64,000 bases of DNA. Source: Trichomonas vaginalis G3. Lineage: Eukaryota; Parabasalia; Trichomonadida; Trichomonadidae. Below are positions 62,880 through 64,000 of the stretch, piece by piece. Both the position numbers and the translations under genes were made by a program. Below the pieces are notes generated by a model, which was not told where the DNA came from, made no database searches, and saw only the letters and a list, made by a program, of their open reading frames with translations. The stretch spans positions 19,759,411 through 19,823,410 of the forward strand of contig NC_067203.1 in NCBI RefSeq assembly GCF_026262505.1, in the 5' to 3' direction. The stretch's first letter is position 1, and each line of letters opens with the position of its first letter.

Positions 62880-63840
62880 GACCCAAAAATATATTTTAGG
62901 TGAAGAGGTGAGATTTCACCTCTTTTTTCACCTCTTTTTTCACCTCATGAATTTTCATGAATTTCTTCGTAAAGACTTTGTTAAGACTTCTTCATCTAAT
63001 TTCTCATGAACTTTCTTGTCTATGTTTTGTCAAGATTTCATCGTAAAGACTTTGTTGAGATTTCTTCGTAAATGACCCAAAAATATATTTTAGGTGAAGA
63101 GGTGAGATTTCACCTCTTTTTTCACCTCATTTCTCACCTCTTGAATTTTCATGAATTTCTTCGTAAAGACTTTGTTAAGACTTCTTCATCTAATTTCTCA
63201 TGAACTTTCTTGTCTATGTTTTGTTGAGATTTCTTCGTAAAGACTTTGTTGAGATTTCTTCGTAAAGACTTTGTCAAGATTTCATCGTAAAGACTTTGTT
63301 GAGATTTCTTCGTAAATGACCCTAGTAGTATATTTTTGGTGTAAATTTCATGAAAATTCAAGAGGGTGAGAAAAGAGGTGAAAAAACAGGTGAAATCTCA
63401 CCTCTTCACCTAAACATTATTTTGGTGTAAAATTCTGAGTAAAATGACAGATGGAACACATACTTTTTCAGTAAGTACATATGGGTAGAAAAGAGGGTAG
63501 AAAACGGGTAGATATACCCTTCTACCCTAAAATATATTTTTGTCTGATTTACGCTCATTACGATGAAGTTTTGACAAAGTCTTTACGAAGAAATCTTGAC
63601 AAAGTCTTTACGAAGAAATCTTGACAAAGTCTTTACGATGAAATTCATGAAAATTCAAGAGGTGAAAAATGAGGTGAAAAAACAGGTGAAATCTCACCTC
63701 TTCACCTAAATTATATTTTTGGGTCATTTACGCTCATTACGATGAAATCATGACAAAACATTTACGAAGAAGTCTTGACAAAACATTTACGAAGAAGTCT
63801 TGACAAAACATTTACGATGAAATCTTGACAAAACATGAAA
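62880..63840. repeat. complex subterminal repeat region
   Basis: Several families are interleaved. Palindromic AGGTGAAGAGGTGAGATTTC blocks occur (about 62898, 63093, and inverted at 63365 and 63665). A TCGTAAAGACTTTGTTGAGA unit of about 24 bp occurs in tandem (63002-63310) and inverted (63560-63640, 63735-63840). One GGTAGATATACCC block lies at about 63500. Two 38-nt pieces identical to part of the KilA-N gene of Polinton 1 lie at 62987-63024 and 63181-63218. Confidence 0.85.
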
Positions 63841-64000
63841 ACATATATATTTTGTGAAAAGCTCCTGGAAGACCCGTATATAAGAACTTCATTTATGTGG
63901 GCTAGAAGGGGCGCAGCCCCTGGAAGACCACCCCAAGAAAAAAAAACTTCATTATATCAATCATCCTCAGGGCTAGAAGGCACGAAGTGCCTGGAAGCCC
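63815..64000. repeat. right terminal inverted repeat of Polinton 2 with two hairpin modules
   Basis: The stretch 63815-63893 is the inverted partner of the left repeat. Beyond it come two 31-nt modules, at 63899-63929 and 63970-64000. The first has inner stem AGGGGC/GCCCCT and the second AGGCAC/GTGCCT, both inside the same outer frame GGGCTTCCAGG...CTAGCCC (one G/T difference). The window ends exactly at the end of the second module, so the element may continue. Confidence 0.75.

Larger units (their letters stand above)
39203..64000. mobile_element. Polinton/Maverick element 2, right end at or beyond the window edge
   Basis: This second Polinton is at least 24.8 kb and belongs to a different lineage from element 1. 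Its ends carry inverted repeats with hairpin modules. It encodes a Dam-type methyltransferase, penton-like protein, fibre, integrase, PolB, packaging ATPase, primase-helicase, major capsid and a virion protein block. Left-end genes are mostly whole. From about 44.5 kb rightward nearly every gene is broken, with dozens of breaks overall, so it is an old, inactive copy. No target duplication can be judged because the right flank is outside the window. The tract 45.4-51.4 kb is visibly richer in G and C than the rest. Confidence 0.88.

Overview
The window looks like nuclear DNA of a parabasalid protist, most likely a trichomonad (Trichomonas or Tritrichomonas type). Host genes are AT-rich, intron-free and tightly packed. 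Three of them have a TCATTT initiator just upstream of the ATG, as trichomonads do, and several stop codons are followed directly by an A to give TAAA, the trichomonad poly(A) signal. Two large Polinton/Maverick elements of different lineages fill about three quarters of the window; large Maverick load is also typical of trichomonads. The species itself is an inference.

Host DNA occupies 1-2699 and 24262-39202. It holds a VPS13/chorein-like protein, a PP1-like phosphatase gene cut near its 3' end by the first Polinton, a second PP1-type phosphatase, a CWC25 splicing factor homologue, an SLC35F-type transporter, a protein with a C-terminal Cys/His cluster, an importin-beta-like HEAT protein and an ORC3 homologue. 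A candidate 1.57 kb DNA transposon lies between the two phosphatases.

Polinton 1 (2700-24261, 21.6 kb) looks whole at its ends. It has terminal inverted repeats of about 230-250 bp, nearly identical, and a perfect 6-bp target duplication TCTATC. It carries protein-primed PolB with an embedded HNH domain, a retroviral-type integrase, a primase-helicase, a KilA-N protein, a fibre (coiled stalk, Asp-box propeller, phage-type collar tip), candidate minor capsid, packaging ATPase, major capsid protein and small amphipathic proteins. Its PolB gene is split by a 1272-bp TA-flanked DNA transposon that contains a tRNA-like Pol III unit. A few genes are broken, but the ends look young.

Polinton 2 (about 39203 to beyond 64000) is older and far more broken, with dozens of breaks. 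It carries a Dam-type adenine methyltransferase, penton-like protein, fibre stalk and tip, integrase, PolB, packaging ATPase, primase-helicase, major capsid and a large basic/coiled-coil virion protein block. Its modules are separated by palindromic repeats that also include pieces of a KilA-N gene. Its terminal repeats carry hairpins whose stems differ by paired changes.

The most notable points are the phage-like receptor-binding fibres in both eukaryotic elements, the element-specific TAAATG start signal resembling poxvirus late promoters, the HNH domain in PolB, shared KilA-N fragments linking the two elements, and the covarying hairpins at the tips of Polinton 2.
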